Assembly: GCA_903919145.1 (NCBI GenBank) | Contig: CAIXGW010000081.1 | Coordinates: 1 to 64,000 of the forward strand | Direction of reading: 5' to 3' | DNA: 64,000 nucleotides | Source of the DNA: an uncultured Myxococcales bacterium | GTDB taxonomy: Bacteria > Myxococcota_A > UBA9042 | Shown: in pieces, positions 35,264 to 44,700 of the stretch | Layout of the letters: every line of letters starts with the position of its first letter | Position numbering within the stretch: position 1 is the stretch's first letter | The notes under the pieces: model-generated | Seen by the model: the letters and a program-made list of their open reading frames with translations, nothing else | Database searches by the model: none | Told to the model about the DNA's origin: nothing | Made by a program: the position numbers and the translations under genes

Positions 35264-36034
35264 CTACCCCTGGGCCTTGTCGGCGCCGGCTGCGCGAACC
35301 ACCGGCACGCTGACCACCAAGTGGCTGGCGCAACTGCCTGCACAGAGGCTCGCCGCCGGACAGGTGCGGCAGATGCGGTACCGCCACACCATCGCCCCCA
35401 GCATCGTCGCCAGGGCCGCCAGCGCCAACCAGAAGCCGGTCAGCGGCATCGCATAGGTGCTGAACTGGCCGATCTTGCCCCAGCCAAAGAAGGCAGGGGT
35501 AAAGGCTGGGATGTTCAGCGGTGCGTGCTTGTCTAGGCTGTGACCAAAGTGGTACAGCCAGGCCATGCTGTCGGCCACAAAGCCCAACGGAAAGCCAATT
35601 CCCGGCAGCAACACCAGCCAGTTCCAGCGCTTGCCCACCACCAGAGTCAGCAGCACCGACAGGATGACCACCAGGCCCACCCCATAGACGGCCAGCTGCC
35701 GCTCCAGCGCTGCGGCCTCATCCAGCCCCTTCATGCCGATGTAGTGGTTCAGCATGTTGATTTCTTTGTAGTCCCCGCCCAGGCCGGTCAGAGAGATGTC
35801 CAGCACCAGCCCCTTGGGGTACTGCGGGGCAAACAGGTAGAACTGCCACCAAGGCTGGAAGTAGGCCTCCACCCACAGAGCCACCGCGCCCAGGCTCAAG
35901 GCCAGGACCATTCGGCGCTGCCAGTTCATGTGCTTTGTTGAGGACTGGTTCGCGGTTGGCGGGCGAGGCGACGAGTAGATGCGCCCGGCAGCTGCGACGG
36001 AAGGGGGCTGCTCAACAGGGGGTGGGGAGCTCAT
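35264..36034 (-). CDS. NosB-like membrane protein with C-terminal Cys cluster
   Basis: The 256-aa product has about four or five hydrophobic segments (LALSLGAVALWVEAYFQPWW, YGVGLVVILSVLLTLVV, WLVLLPGIGFPLGFVADSM, PLTGFWLALAALATMLGA) and a 35-residue polar N-terminus. Its position directly after nosZ and a cytochrome c, and before nosD, is that of nosB in clade II nos clusters such as that of Wolinella, where its role is unresolved. The C-terminus bears four cysteines in CRTCPAASLCAGSC, a possible metal or Fe-S site, which would fit a role in electron or copper transfer. The assignment depends mainly on context. Confidence 0.7.
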   Translation of the reverse strand: MSSPPPVEQPPSVAAAGRIYSSPRPPTANQSSTKHMNWQRRMVLALSLGAVALWVEAYFQPWWQFYLFAPQYPKGLVLDISLTGLGGDYKEINMLNHYIGMKGLDEAAALERQLAVYGVGLVVILSVLLTLVVGKRWNWLVLLPGIGFPLGFVADSMAWLYHFGHSLDKHAPLNIPAFTPAFFGWGKIGQFSTYAMPLTGFWLALAALATMLGAMVWRYRICRTCPAASLCAGSCASHLVVSVPVVRAAGADKAQG

Positions 36035-36073
36035 GGCATGCCTTTGCGGCGAAGCCGGCAGTCCTGCTACGGG

Positions 36074-36505
36074 CTACTTGGTCTTCAGAAACGCCAGGAT
36101 GTGCGGCAACTCTGTGTCTACTGCTACATTCTGGTTGGCCATCGGGGTCATGTAGGCGGCGAGGAGCTTCTTGGCCTCGGCGTCGTTCTTGACCATCTCT
36201 TCGGGCTTTACAATCATCCGCGCCATCCACGGCAGGCTGCGGCGCTGGTTGACGCCGGCCAGGCCGGGGCCGACCAGCTTGGTCGCGTCGAGGTTGTGGC
36301 AGGCTTTGCAGCCCTTGGAGGCAAACAGCTCTTCGCCCTTCTTGGCATCGCCGGCCGCTACCGTCTCGGCCAGGTTGGCCGGCAGTACGATGGAGGCGGG
36401 GCCATCGGCGGGATCGGCGGTGCCGCCCCCCGACTTGCCACAAGCAACTGCGACCACAGCCGCCGCGCACCCAAGAGAGAAACGAGAGAGGTCCAGAAGC
36501 TTCAT
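36074..36505 (-). CDS. Mono-haem c-type cytochrome, lipoprotein
   Basis: The 143-aa product has a signal ending in a lipobox-like VAVACG and one haem motif, GCKACHN, near residue 66, followed by a possible distal Met in AAYMTPMAN. It is similar in size to class I cytochromes that donate electrons to clade II NosZ. In this cluster type such cytochromes take electrons from the quinol pool or from a bc-type complex and pass them to the CuA centre of NosZ. It lies 99 bases downstream of nosZ on the same strand and 39 bases before the NosB-like gene. Confidence 0.9.
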   Translation of the reverse strand: MKLLDLSRFSLGCAAAVVAVACGKSGGGTADPADGPASIVLPANLAETVAAGDAKKGEELFASKGCKACHNLDATKLVGPGLAGVNQRRSLPWMARMIVKPEEMVKNDAEAKKLLAAYMTPMANQNVAVDTELPHILAFLKTK

Positions 36506-36604
36506 GGTCTACCTGTGTTGCGGCGCGCGCGCAGTGGGAAAGGGGAAAAGAGCCAAGAGGGCAAGGGTGGTGCCGGTCGACGCCACCCTTGCCCTCTGGA
36601 GGTG

Positions 36605-38809
36605 CTACTTCTTCGCGGTCGGAAGCCTGTCGGTGCTCGGGCCTCCTGGGGCCGCAGCCGGAGCAGCAGGTGCTGGAGCCGGCCGAGGCGCTGCCGGGGC
36701 AGGAGCGGCACCCGGAGCTGCCGGAGCCGCCGCCGGAGCGGCTGTGGGAGCCGCCGCGCCGTCCTTGGGCTTGACCAGCAGGTAGCCGGCCATCTCCAGG
36801 TGCAGGGCCGAGCAGAACTCGGTGCAGTACATTGGGAACACGCCAGCCGAGTCGGCGACAAAAGTCACGTTCTCGTGCTTGCCCGGCTCCAGGCTCAAGT
36901 TGATGTTGTGCATGTTCAACGCAAAGCCGTGGGTCTGGTCTTCGGCTTGCTCCAGCGAGGTGATGTGCAGGTGCACGGTCTCGCCTTCGGTCACTTCAAT
37001 CTGGTCGGGGGTAAAGTGGCTGCGGATGGCGGTCATGTAGACGTGGACGCCATCTTCGCGGCGCTCAATGCGCTCTTTGCCCGACTCGGTGGCGTTGGGG
37101 TCTTTCTGGTTGGTGTAGATGTTGGTGCCGGGCTTGTAGACCTTGATGGGCTTGAGCTTGTCGGCCTTGATCATCTGCGAGTAGTGGGGCTCGCCGATGC
37201 CGATGGGGGCGTCGACCAGCACGCGCATCTTGTCGCCGCTGTTGTCGATTAGCTGAAAGTTCTGCGGATACAGCGGGCCGACGTCGTTGAAGCGGTCGAT
37301 GGCCATCTTGTTCATCGCCACTACGTATTTGCCGTCGGGGCTGACCGTGTCGCCCTCCGCCGCCATGATGTGGCCGATGTTGTAGTGGACCGGCAGCTTC
37401 TCTACGGTCTTGAGCGTCTTGCGGTCCCACTTGGCGACCACCGACTCCAAGAACACGCTGGTGTAGGCAAAGCCCTTGTCGTCAAACACGGTGTGCAGCG
37501 GCCCCAGGCCAATCTCAACCTGGCCATCGATCGAGTCCTTGAAGTTGAGGATCGGGATGCCGTACGCGTCCTTGCCGTCGAACTTCTTCTGGTCGATGAG
37601 CGCCTTGATCTTGGCAAAAGAGAACACCGTGCCGTGGGTGTCCAGCTTGCCGCCGACCACAATCTGCTTGCCATCCGGGGTCACATCGCAGCCGTGGGGC
37701 GACTTGGGCTCGCCGACCAGCGCCAGCACGCCCTCTTCGGCGGCCACATTCATGCGGATGACCTTGACGCCCTCGATCACCTCAAACTTGCCGGCCTTGA
37801 TCAGCTCTTCGGCCTTCTTCCAGTTCATGATGTGCAGGTAGTCCATGTCGTTTTGCGACGCGCCTGCTTCGATCGGCGGCTTCTTGTCCAGCGTGCCGCC
37901 CGTGGCCATCTCGGTGTTGAACGAGTTGACAAAGGCCCAGCCGTCGGACTCCAGCTTGCCGGCGTCGGCCAGGTCCTGGGTGTAGGGCGGCAGCTCAATG
38001 GCCCAGGAATTGGCCACGTCGATGCGGCCCTTGGTCTTGTCAAACTTCCAGTACATCGCCAGACCGCGGTACTTGTCTTTGTACTCGCTCAGCGGAGCGT
38101 ACTTGCGGCCAAAGGGCACCGGGTACTGGCTGGTCTCGATGATGTAGTTGGTGTTGGGGTCTACAAACGCACCACCGTGGTCGCTGCCGACCAGCGGGTT
38201 GGCGACGATCTGCTTGGTGTTGAAGTCCTCAAGATCCACCACCGCCACGCGGCCATTGGACTTGTCATTGACAAACAAGAACTTGCCGTCGTAGTCGCCG
38301 GCCGTCTCGCTGAGGTTGGGGTGGTGCACATCGGCCCAGGTCAGGTTGTGGCCGTTTTGCTTGCCCTGCTCAAGGATCTTGTTCGACTCGCCGCCGTAGC
38401 CGTAGCCCTGCCACGGCTCAGGCGTGAACACGCCAATGACCTTGAGCAGGCGCATCGACGGCACGCCCATCACCAGCACCTGGCCGCCGTGGCCACCGGA
38501 GGCAAAAATCATGTAGTCGTCGCGCTTGCCGGTGGGCACATAGGTCTTGAGAGCGCCTTCGACGTCGGCTTCGCTAAGGCCGCGAGACTTCATTAGTTCT
38601 TTGATGGAGGCTGAAGCGCCCAGATTGGCGCTGGGGGCAGCTGCGGCCCCGCCGGCGCTGGTGTCGCCTGGCTTGGGGGGCGGCTGGCAGGCCACTACCC
38701 CGGCGGCGCAGGCCAGGGTCAGCGCCGTGCGAATCGTGCGTCCTGCAAAAGAAAAACCAGGCGCCGTGCGGGCTGGTCTTGGCAGAGTCAAGAGCTTGTT
38801 CGAGTCCAT
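36605..38809 (-). CDS. nosZ: Nitrous oxide reductase, clade II (Sec-exported) NosZ
   Basis: The 734-aa product reduces N2O to N2 in the periplasm. Residues 100-165 hold FASGGHGGQV and DVHHPNLSET, the first CuZ His ligands; the CuA site near the C-terminus reads GVFPMYCTEFCSALHLEMAGY (here split: MYCTEFCSALHLEM), with two Cys, His and Met. The signal lacks a twin-arginine motif and ends GVVACQ, so export is by Sec and the protein is probably a lipoprotein, typical of clade II. The start at 38809 has a GGAGG site. After the CuA domain an unusual tail of about 50 Ala/Pro/Gly residues follows. It is the first gene of the nos operon. Confidence 0.96.
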   Translation of the reverse strand: MDSNKLLTLPRPARTAPGFSFAGRTIRTALTLACAAGVVACQPPPKPGDTSAGGAAAAPSANLGASASIKELMKSRGLSEADVEGALKTYVPTGKRDDYMIFASGGHGGQVLVMGVPSMRLLKVIGVFTPEPWQGYGYGGESNKILEQGKQNGHNLTWADVHHPNLSETAGDYDGKFLFVNDKSNGRVAVVDLEDFNTKQIVANPLVGSDHGGAFVDPNTNYIIETSQYPVPFGRKYAPLSEYKDKYRGLAMYWKFDKTKGRIDVANSWAIELPPYTQDLADAGKLESDGWAFVNSFNTEMATGGTLDKKPPIEAGASQNDMDYLHIMNWKKAEELIKAGKFEVIEGVKVIRMNVAAEEGVLALVGEPKSPHGCDVTPDGKQIVVGGKLDTHGTVFSFAKIKALIDQKKFDGKDAYGIPILNFKDSIDGQVEIGLGPLHTVFDDKGFAYTSVFLESVVAKWDRKTLKTVEKLPVHYNIGHIMAAEGDTVSPDGKYVVAMNKMAIDRFNDVGPLYPQNFQLIDNSGDKMRVLVDAPIGIGEPHYSQMIKADKLKPIKVYKPGTNIYTNQKDPNATESGKERIERREDGVHVYMTAIRSHFTPDQIEVTEGETVHLHITSLEQAEDQTHGFALNMHNINLSLEPGKHENVTFVADSAGVFPMYCTEFCSALHLEMAGYLLVKPKDGAAAPTAAPAAAPAAPGAAPAPAAPRPAPAPAAPAAAPGGPSTDRLPTAKK

Positions 38810-39372
38810 GGATCCTCCATCGGCGGTGTCACAGCGGGGCTGCGGCAACCTCACCCTCTGAGACCTCGGCAAGGGCGGATGCGCCGCTCGGAGCCCAGGT
38901 CTGGGTCAAGGGCAAGCAGCAGTCCGCGACCTTGCGGTCCCGCCTGACCCGACAGCGCCCATTCTAGGGCCCCGAGCTCGCAGCTGTCCAGCTTTCACTG
39001 GATCTATGGGTCAATTGAATCCCAGCCAGATGCTGAAGCCGATGCGCTGAGTAGACATTTATAATAATAAGCATATGGCTAGCCGGCCTGGCGAAAAATG
39101 ACCCAGGTCACGCCGGGGATAGGTCCATGTCAATCTTTATTGGAATCTATTGAATACGCGGCTGACGGCTGGTGCTGGATCCGGTCTTAGCCGCGATGGC
39201 CTCCCTGATCGCCTGGAGCGCCAATCGGGGGGCTGAACTGCCACTGCGCTGAATGTGAAGGAGGATGAGCTATCCGCGGCCCGCAGAGGCCAAGGAAGGG
39301 CGACAAAGCGTCGCACCCCGCGCGGCAGCGGCGTGCGCGCGCGGTCCTGACACTGGCTTGCCGGCACTGGCT
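38810..39372. other. Intergenic region upstream of nosZ
   Basis: These 563 bases hold no supported gene. They include the only clearly AT-rich island of the window, 39005-39075, with ATTTATAATAATAAGCATA, a TCAATTGA palindrome at 39011-39018, and an inverted repeat TGACC-CA-GGTCA at 39099-39110. The nosZ promoter is expected here. I looked for an FNR/NNR box (TTGAT-N4-ATCAA) and found no match. Confidence 0.55.
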
Positions 39373-40491
39373 CTAGGGCTGCTGCCAGGAATTGCTTTGG
39401 TCAAAGTGCTGTTCCGCCGTCACCAGCGCATCGCGCAGCCACGCCAGCCGGGCCGGCGGCACCGCCAGCGGCTGCTCTCTGGCGAGCTGGCTCAGCTGGC
39501 GCTCGACCTCGTCCAGGCTGTCGCACAGGTCGCCCAGAGCCTCTGAACCCAGGGCGTTGGCGGGATCGCCGGTCCAGTGGCCTAGGAAGACCTGCACCAG
39601 CTCCTGGGCCCGCGTCCACAGGGCGCTGACGCGCTCTGCAGGCGGCAGGGCGTCTTGCCAATTGCGCAGCTCGGCCAGCTCGTCCTGCCAGCGCACCAGC
39701 AGGCGGGCAGCCTTCTCAATGGCCAGCTCGTGCTGGTCGGGCAGGTTGGCGTGGCGGGCGGTCATCAACCCCTCCAGCACCCCGTCCAGGCTGGTGATGT
39801 AGCGGTGCAACAGGCCGGGGCGGCGGGTGGCGCGCGGCTGGCCTTGCACTTCGGTCTTCCAGCCATTCTCCAGGTTGGCCAACAGCAGCTGCCAGTTGTC
39901 AGATTGGTCCGCCAGCGAGCCGGCCCGCCGCGACTCCAGCAGCTCCTCTCGCTCGGCCGTCAGAAACTCCACATAGCCACCCACGGCGCCAATCTCCTCG
40001 GCCACGCTGCGCAGGTGAATGGCCTGAGCCAGCGGTCGCAGCGCCTGGAAGATCTCTTGGGTTTCCAAAAGGATGTCGGTCAAGCGCTCGATGTCGCGGG
40101 TGCGCCGCGACTGCCCTGAGAAGTGCCGCGCGAAGCGGTGCAGCACCAGCCGGGCGCGCGCGGTTTGCTGGCTGGCCTGGCGATCCTGCAAGCTGGCCGA
40201 TGCCTGGATCTGCGCCACGGCGCCTCTCTCAGACTGGTACTCCTGCAGCCGCCGGGCCAGCAGGTCCAGCAGGCTCTGCCAGCGCCCTTCGCTCTGAAAC
40301 GCCTGTGCGGTGGCCTGCCGCTGCAGCGCCTCCATGTACGCCAGCAGGTCGTCCAGCTGCGCCAGGTCGCGGGTCATGCGTACATGCCCAGAGAAATGCA
40401 GGATAAACTCCTGATGCAAGCGATTCATCTCGCGGGCGAGGCCAGCGATGGGGGGAGGCGATTCGATGGCATCCTCGCGCAAGCACACCAC
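39373..40491 (-). CDS. Helical protein with four ~91-residue internal repeats
   Basis: The 372-aa product is soluble and almost all alpha-helical. I see four degenerate repeats about 91 residues apart, marked by HFSGHVRMTRDLAQLDDLL (residue 32), HFSGQSRRTRDIERLTDIL (123), VQGQPRATRRPGLLHRYI (about 215) and HWTGDPANALGSEALGDL (305). The first two are clearly alike; the others are weaker. No enzyme motif is visible, so a scaffold role is plausible. I do not recognise the family. The start is a GTG without a clear ribosome-binding site; ATG 40428 is an alternative that would still include the first repeat. The gene is 37 bases downstream of a Cys-rich lipoprotein gene. Confidence 0.65.
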   Translation of the reverse strand: MVCLREDAIESPPPIAGLAREMNRLHQEFILHFSGHVRMTRDLAQLDDLLAYMEALQRQATAQAFQSEGRWQSLLDLLARRLQEYQSERGAVAQIQASASLQDRQASQQTARARLVLHRFARHFSGQSRRTRDIERLTDILLETQEIFQALRPLAQAIHLRSVAEEIGAVGGYVEFLTAEREELLESRRAGSLADQSDNWQLLLANLENGWKTEVQGQPRATRRPGLLHRYITSLDGVLEGLMTARHANLPDQHELAIEKAARLLVRWQDELAELRNWQDALPPAERVSALWTRAQELVQVFLGHWTGDPANALGSEALGDLCDSLDEVERQLSQLAREQPLAVPPARLAWLRDALVTAEQHFDQSNSWQQP

Positions 40492-40528
40492 CGCGCCGGT
40501 CCCGGGCGGCAGCGGCAGATGGGGACCG

Positions 40529-41710
40529 TCAGGGGCCTACGCAGCTCTTGGCCACTGCGCAGTCCTGGTAGGCGCTGAACAACTTGCCGCTGCCCGCCGG
40601 CAGGGACTTGCCGCAGTCGGCAAAGCAGGCCTTGGTGGTGCACTTGCCCGCGCAGAGGCTGGCCTGCAGGCAATTGAGGTCGGTGGCACAGCCCAGGCCT
40701 TCGGAGCCGCACTTGGAGGCAAGGCAGGCGGCGGCGGTGCCAGTGCTGGCGGCGCAATCTTGAAAGCAGTTGGCGGCCGTCTCAGCCGGGGCGTCGCACT
40801 TGCCATTGCCGCAGGTGGCCGGCTTGCAGTCCTGAGCACAAGTCAGAGCAGACTCTAGGGGATCTTCGCAGTTGCCGTCGCCGCACTTGGGGGCAGGGCA
40901 GTCGGCCTTGCAGGTCAGAAAGCTCTCCCATGGCTTGCCGCAGCTGCCATCGCCGCAGCTGGGCTTGGGGCAGTCCTTCTCGCAGGTCCAAGGATTCTCT
41001 ACGGGTGCGGTGCATGCGCCATCGCCGCACTGGCCGCCGCTGCCGCCCACGCCAAAGCAGCCCTGTTGCTGGCCGCACAGCACGGTGGCCCCAAGGATTT
41101 GCTGGGTAGCAGGGTCCAGCTTGGCGCCGCATTGGCCGATGCACGCAAAGTCACTACCGCAGCCCTGCAGGCAGCCAAGCGCCTCGGTGCAGGGCTCGCT
41201 CTGCAGGCATTGCACAACTTCGGTGCTGCACTTGCCCATGATGCAGCCAATCAGGTCGCTGGTGCCAACGCCGCAGTCCTTGGCGCAGCTGAAGGCATTT
41301 TCTTGGGCGCCCAAGCACTTGCCGTCTCCGCAGTTGGCGCCACCTGCGCAGTCTTTGGGGCAGCTGATGGCGGTCTCGGCGGGCACGTTGCAGGTGCCGT
41401 CGCCGCAGCTTGGGCCCGCGTCGGCTTTGGCGGTGTCGCTGGCGTCCACGGCCCCGCCATCACCTCCACCGCTGTCGCTTTGCGCATTTCCGGCACCGTC
41501 ACTATCACTACCGTCGCCCATCAGGCTGTCGGCGTCGCTGGCTGCGGCTGCGTCGGCAGGTACCGCGCTGTCTGCGCCATCCAGAGTCAGGCTGTCGCCG
41601 CTGGCCGCGGTGTCGGCCGCTGTGACCGTACTGGCCGGTTTGTCTTGCTCTGCGCAACCCAAGAGCGCCGCAAGGGCCATCAGGGCCGCGCGGGCCAAGT
41701 AGGTCTTCAT
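40529..41710 (-). CDS. Cys-rich lipoprotein with CGDGxC repeats
   Basis: The 393-aa product has a lipoprotein signal ending ALLGCAE, then a Ser/Ala/Asp/Gly-rich linker of about 75 residues. Next come six copies of a module with pattern CGDGxC...E...CxxDC (for example CGDGTCNVPAETAISCPKDC), two groups separated by a Cys-rich insert. A further Cys-rich domain closes the protein. Such modules are frequent in surface proteins of myxobacteria and relatives, with unknown ligand. AGAGG precedes the ATG at 41710 at good spacing; an ATG six bases upstream is too close to it. The gene follows the next giant lipoprotein gene by 29 bases on the same strand, so they are likely co-transcribed. Confidence 0.8.
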   Translation of the reverse strand: MKTYLARAALMALAALLGCAEQDKPASTVTAADTAASGDSLTLDGADSAVPADAAAASDADSLMGDGSDSDGAGNAQSDSGGGDGGAVDASDTAKADAGPSCGDGTCNVPAETAISCPKDCAGGANCGDGKCLGAQENAFSCAKDCGVGTSDLIGCIMGKCSTEVVQCLQSEPCTEALGCLQGCGSDFACIGQCGAKLDPATQQILGATVLCGQQQGCFGVGGSGGQCGDGACTAPVENPWTCEKDCPKPSCGDGSCGKPWESFLTCKADCPAPKCGDGNCEDPLESALTCAQDCKPATCGNGKCDAPAETAANCFQDCAASTGTAAACLASKCGSEGLGCATDLNCLQASLCAGKCTTKACFADCGKSLPAGSGKLFSAYQDCAVAKSCVGP

Positions 41711-41739
41711 GGTCATGCCTCTTATCGGCGCTGGGCTGG

Positions 41740-44700
41740 CTACTTGAAGGGGCCGCCGCTTTCGCAGTAGCCGGCTGAGCACGTCGGCGTGCAGTAGATC
41801 TTGATCGGGAAGGTCTGGCACAGGTACTTCACGCCGCACAGTGTACCATCGGCGACGGGAGAATAGGTGCAACCGGTCAGCGTGTTGCAGCTGTCTTTGG
41901 TGCAGGCGTTGTTGTCGTTGCAGATCAAGGCCTTGGTCACGCAGAGGCCGCCCGAGCAGACCTCACTGGTGGTGCAAGGGTTTTTGTCCAGGCAGGTCGA
42001 GGTGTTGTTGGCGAACCCGCAATTGCCGGTCAGGCCATCGCAGCTGTCATTGGTACAGACGTTGCCGTCGGTGCAGAGCTTGGCCGTGCCGTAGCAGCCG
42101 CCCGACTTGCAGGTGTCCGGCACGGTGCAGGGGTTGCCGTCATTGCAGGGCTCTGCGTTGACGGTGTAGACGCACAGACCGGTGGCGGGGTTGCAGCTGT
42201 CGTCGGTGCACAGGTTGCCGTCACTGCACTTGATGAAGGCGCCCGCTTGGCACTTGCTGGCCGAGCAGACGTCATTGACGGTGCACGCGCTGCCGTCGCT
42301 GCACGCTGCGCTGTTGGGCGTGTAGATGCAGTTGCCGGTGGCGACGTCGCAGCTGTCATTGGTGCAGCCATTGCTGTCATTGCAGACTTTGGAAGTGCCG
42401 GCCACGCACAAGCCGTTTTGGCAGGTGTCGCTGGCAGTGCAGGCGTTGGCGTCGCTGCATGGGCCGGGCGTGTTGGGAAATGCGCACTTGCCAGAGATGG
42501 GGTCGCAGGTGTCCAGGGTGCAGGCGTTGCCGTCGCTGCACACGGTAGCCTTGCCGGTGCACACGCCGGTGCTTTGGCAGGTGTCGCTGCTGGTGCACAA
42601 GGTGCCATCGCTGCAGGCGGCGCCGGTGTTGGCGGTGTAGGCGCACTTGCCGGTGGTGGGGTCGCACTTGTCTAGCGTGCACGGGTTGGCGTCGTCGCAG
42701 ACCACCGCGGTGCCAGCGCAGGCTCCGGTGCTGGTGCACACGTCGGTGGTCGAGCACAGGTTGGCGTCGTCGCAGGCCTTGCCGGTCTGGGCGGTGTTGA
42801 CGCACTGGTACGCGCCGCCGACCAGGTTGCAGGCGTCGGTGGTGCAGACCTTCTTGTCGTCGCAATCGGTGGCGGCGGTCGCCGGCTTGCAGCTGCAGGT
42901 CCAGGTGCCAGAGGTGCAGGTGCCGGCTTTGCAGACATCGCTGGTGGTGCAGGCCTGGGCGTCGTCGCAGGCGGTGCCGTCGGTCACGGGCTTTTTGACG
43001 CAAGATCCCGAAGCGGTGTCGCAAGAGGACGTGTTGCAGGCGTCGCCCTTGCACACCACGGCGCTGCCGCCCGCGCACTTGCCGCTCTGGCAGGTATCCG
43101 CGGTCGTGCAGGGATTGCCGTCGCTGCAGGTGGCGCCATTGCCCACGGCGGTGAGCACGCACGCCCCAGTCTTGGCGTCGCAGGCCGCGGTATTGCAGGC
43201 GTCGCCGCTGCAGGTCTTGGGCGAGGCGCCCTTGCAGGTGCCCGCGCCGTCACAGCCATCCACGGTGGTGCAGCCATTGCCGTCGTCGCACACGGCGCCG
43301 CTGCTGGCGTTGTAGGCGCTGCAGCCCTTGGCCACTTCGTCGCACTTAGAGGGCTTGCAGGCCGTTCCGGTGCACGTCAGGGGCGCGCCCGCAGCGCAGC
43401 CGCCCTTGCCGTCGCACTTGTCGCCGGCGGTGCAGGCCAGGCCGTCTTCGCAGGCCGTCGTCGACGCCTTGGGCTGGCTCTTGCACTGCTTGGCCGCCTC
43501 GTCGCACACGCCGTCGCTGCAATTGCCGCTTAGGGTGCTGCAGTCGACGGCCGCGCCGCCGGTGCACGCGCCAGTGCTGTTGCAGGTGTCTTTGCTGGTG
43601 CAGTACTTGCCGTCGTCGCAGGTGGTGCCGGCAGCTACCGGGGTCTTGATGCAGCTGGCCTTGTCCGTCGCGGTGGCCTTGCACGAGCCTTTGTTGCAGG
43701 CGTCGGAGCTGGCGCTGCAGTCCAAAAGCTTGCCAATGCTGCACTTTCCGGCCTGGCACTGGTCGCCCTGGGTGCAGCCGTTGCCGTCGGCGTCGCAGCT
43801 GCTGCCGTCGGTCTTGGCCACCTTCTGGCACTTGCCGCTGCCGGGGTCGCAGGCGGCGTTGTTGCAGGCGTCGGCCTGGCTTGAGCAGTCAATGGGCTTG
43901 TTGCCGGCCTTGCAGGCGCCCAGTTGGCAGACGCCGCTGCCGGGCATTTGGCACTTGTCGCCGCTGTCGCAGGCGCTGCCGTCGCTGGCGCTGCTGATCA
44001 CGCACTTGTTCTGCACGCACTTGTCGGTGGTGCAAGGGTTGTTGTCGTTGCACGCCAGGTCTTCCTTGCAGGCGCACTCATTGGTGCCCACGCACTTGCC
44101 GCCCTTGCACGCATCTTTGGTGCAGGCGTCGCCGTCGTCGCACTTGGCGGAGTCGTCGGCGGGAAACTGGCAGCCGAGCTTGGCGTCGCAGCCGGCGGTG
44201 GTGCAGGGGTTGCCGTCGTCGCACAGGGCCGAGTCGGCCTTGTGGGCGCAGCTGCCGGTCTTGCTGTCGCAGCTGTCGATGGTGCAGGCCACGGCGTCGT
44301 CGCAGTTGACCTTGGTGCCCAAGCACGAGCCACCGCTGCAGCTGTCTGCGGTGGTGCAGGCGCTGCCGTCGTCGCAGCTGCCGGAGCCGGGGGTGCTTTG
44401 GCAGCCCAAGACCGGGTCACAGGCGTCGGCGGTGCAGGGGTTGGCGTCGTCGCAGTTGGCCGGCGCCGAGCCAGTGCAGACGCCTTTTTGGCAGCTGCTG
44501 GCGGTGGTGCAGGCGTTGCCGTCGTTGCAATTGCTGTTGTCCGCGGCAGGCTTGGCGGCGCACTGCCCGGTCTTGGGGTCGCAGCTGACCGGCGCGCAGC
44601 TGTCGCCGCTGGGGCACTGCACAAGCAGGGCTGGATCGGCCACGCAGAGGCTGTCTTTGCAGGTCAGCGCGCCCAGGCACAGGTTGGTCTGCGAGGCGGC

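Noticed and set aside
36605-38809. Clade I (Tat-type) NosZ
   Set aside because: No twin-arginine signal and the neighbouring genes are nosB-like, cyt c and nosD without nosR, as in clade II.
38810-39372. FNR/NNR-type box upstream of nosZ
   Set aside because: Partial similarities (TCAATTGA, TGTCAATCTTTATTGG) do not match TTGAT-N4-ATCAA with correct spacing.
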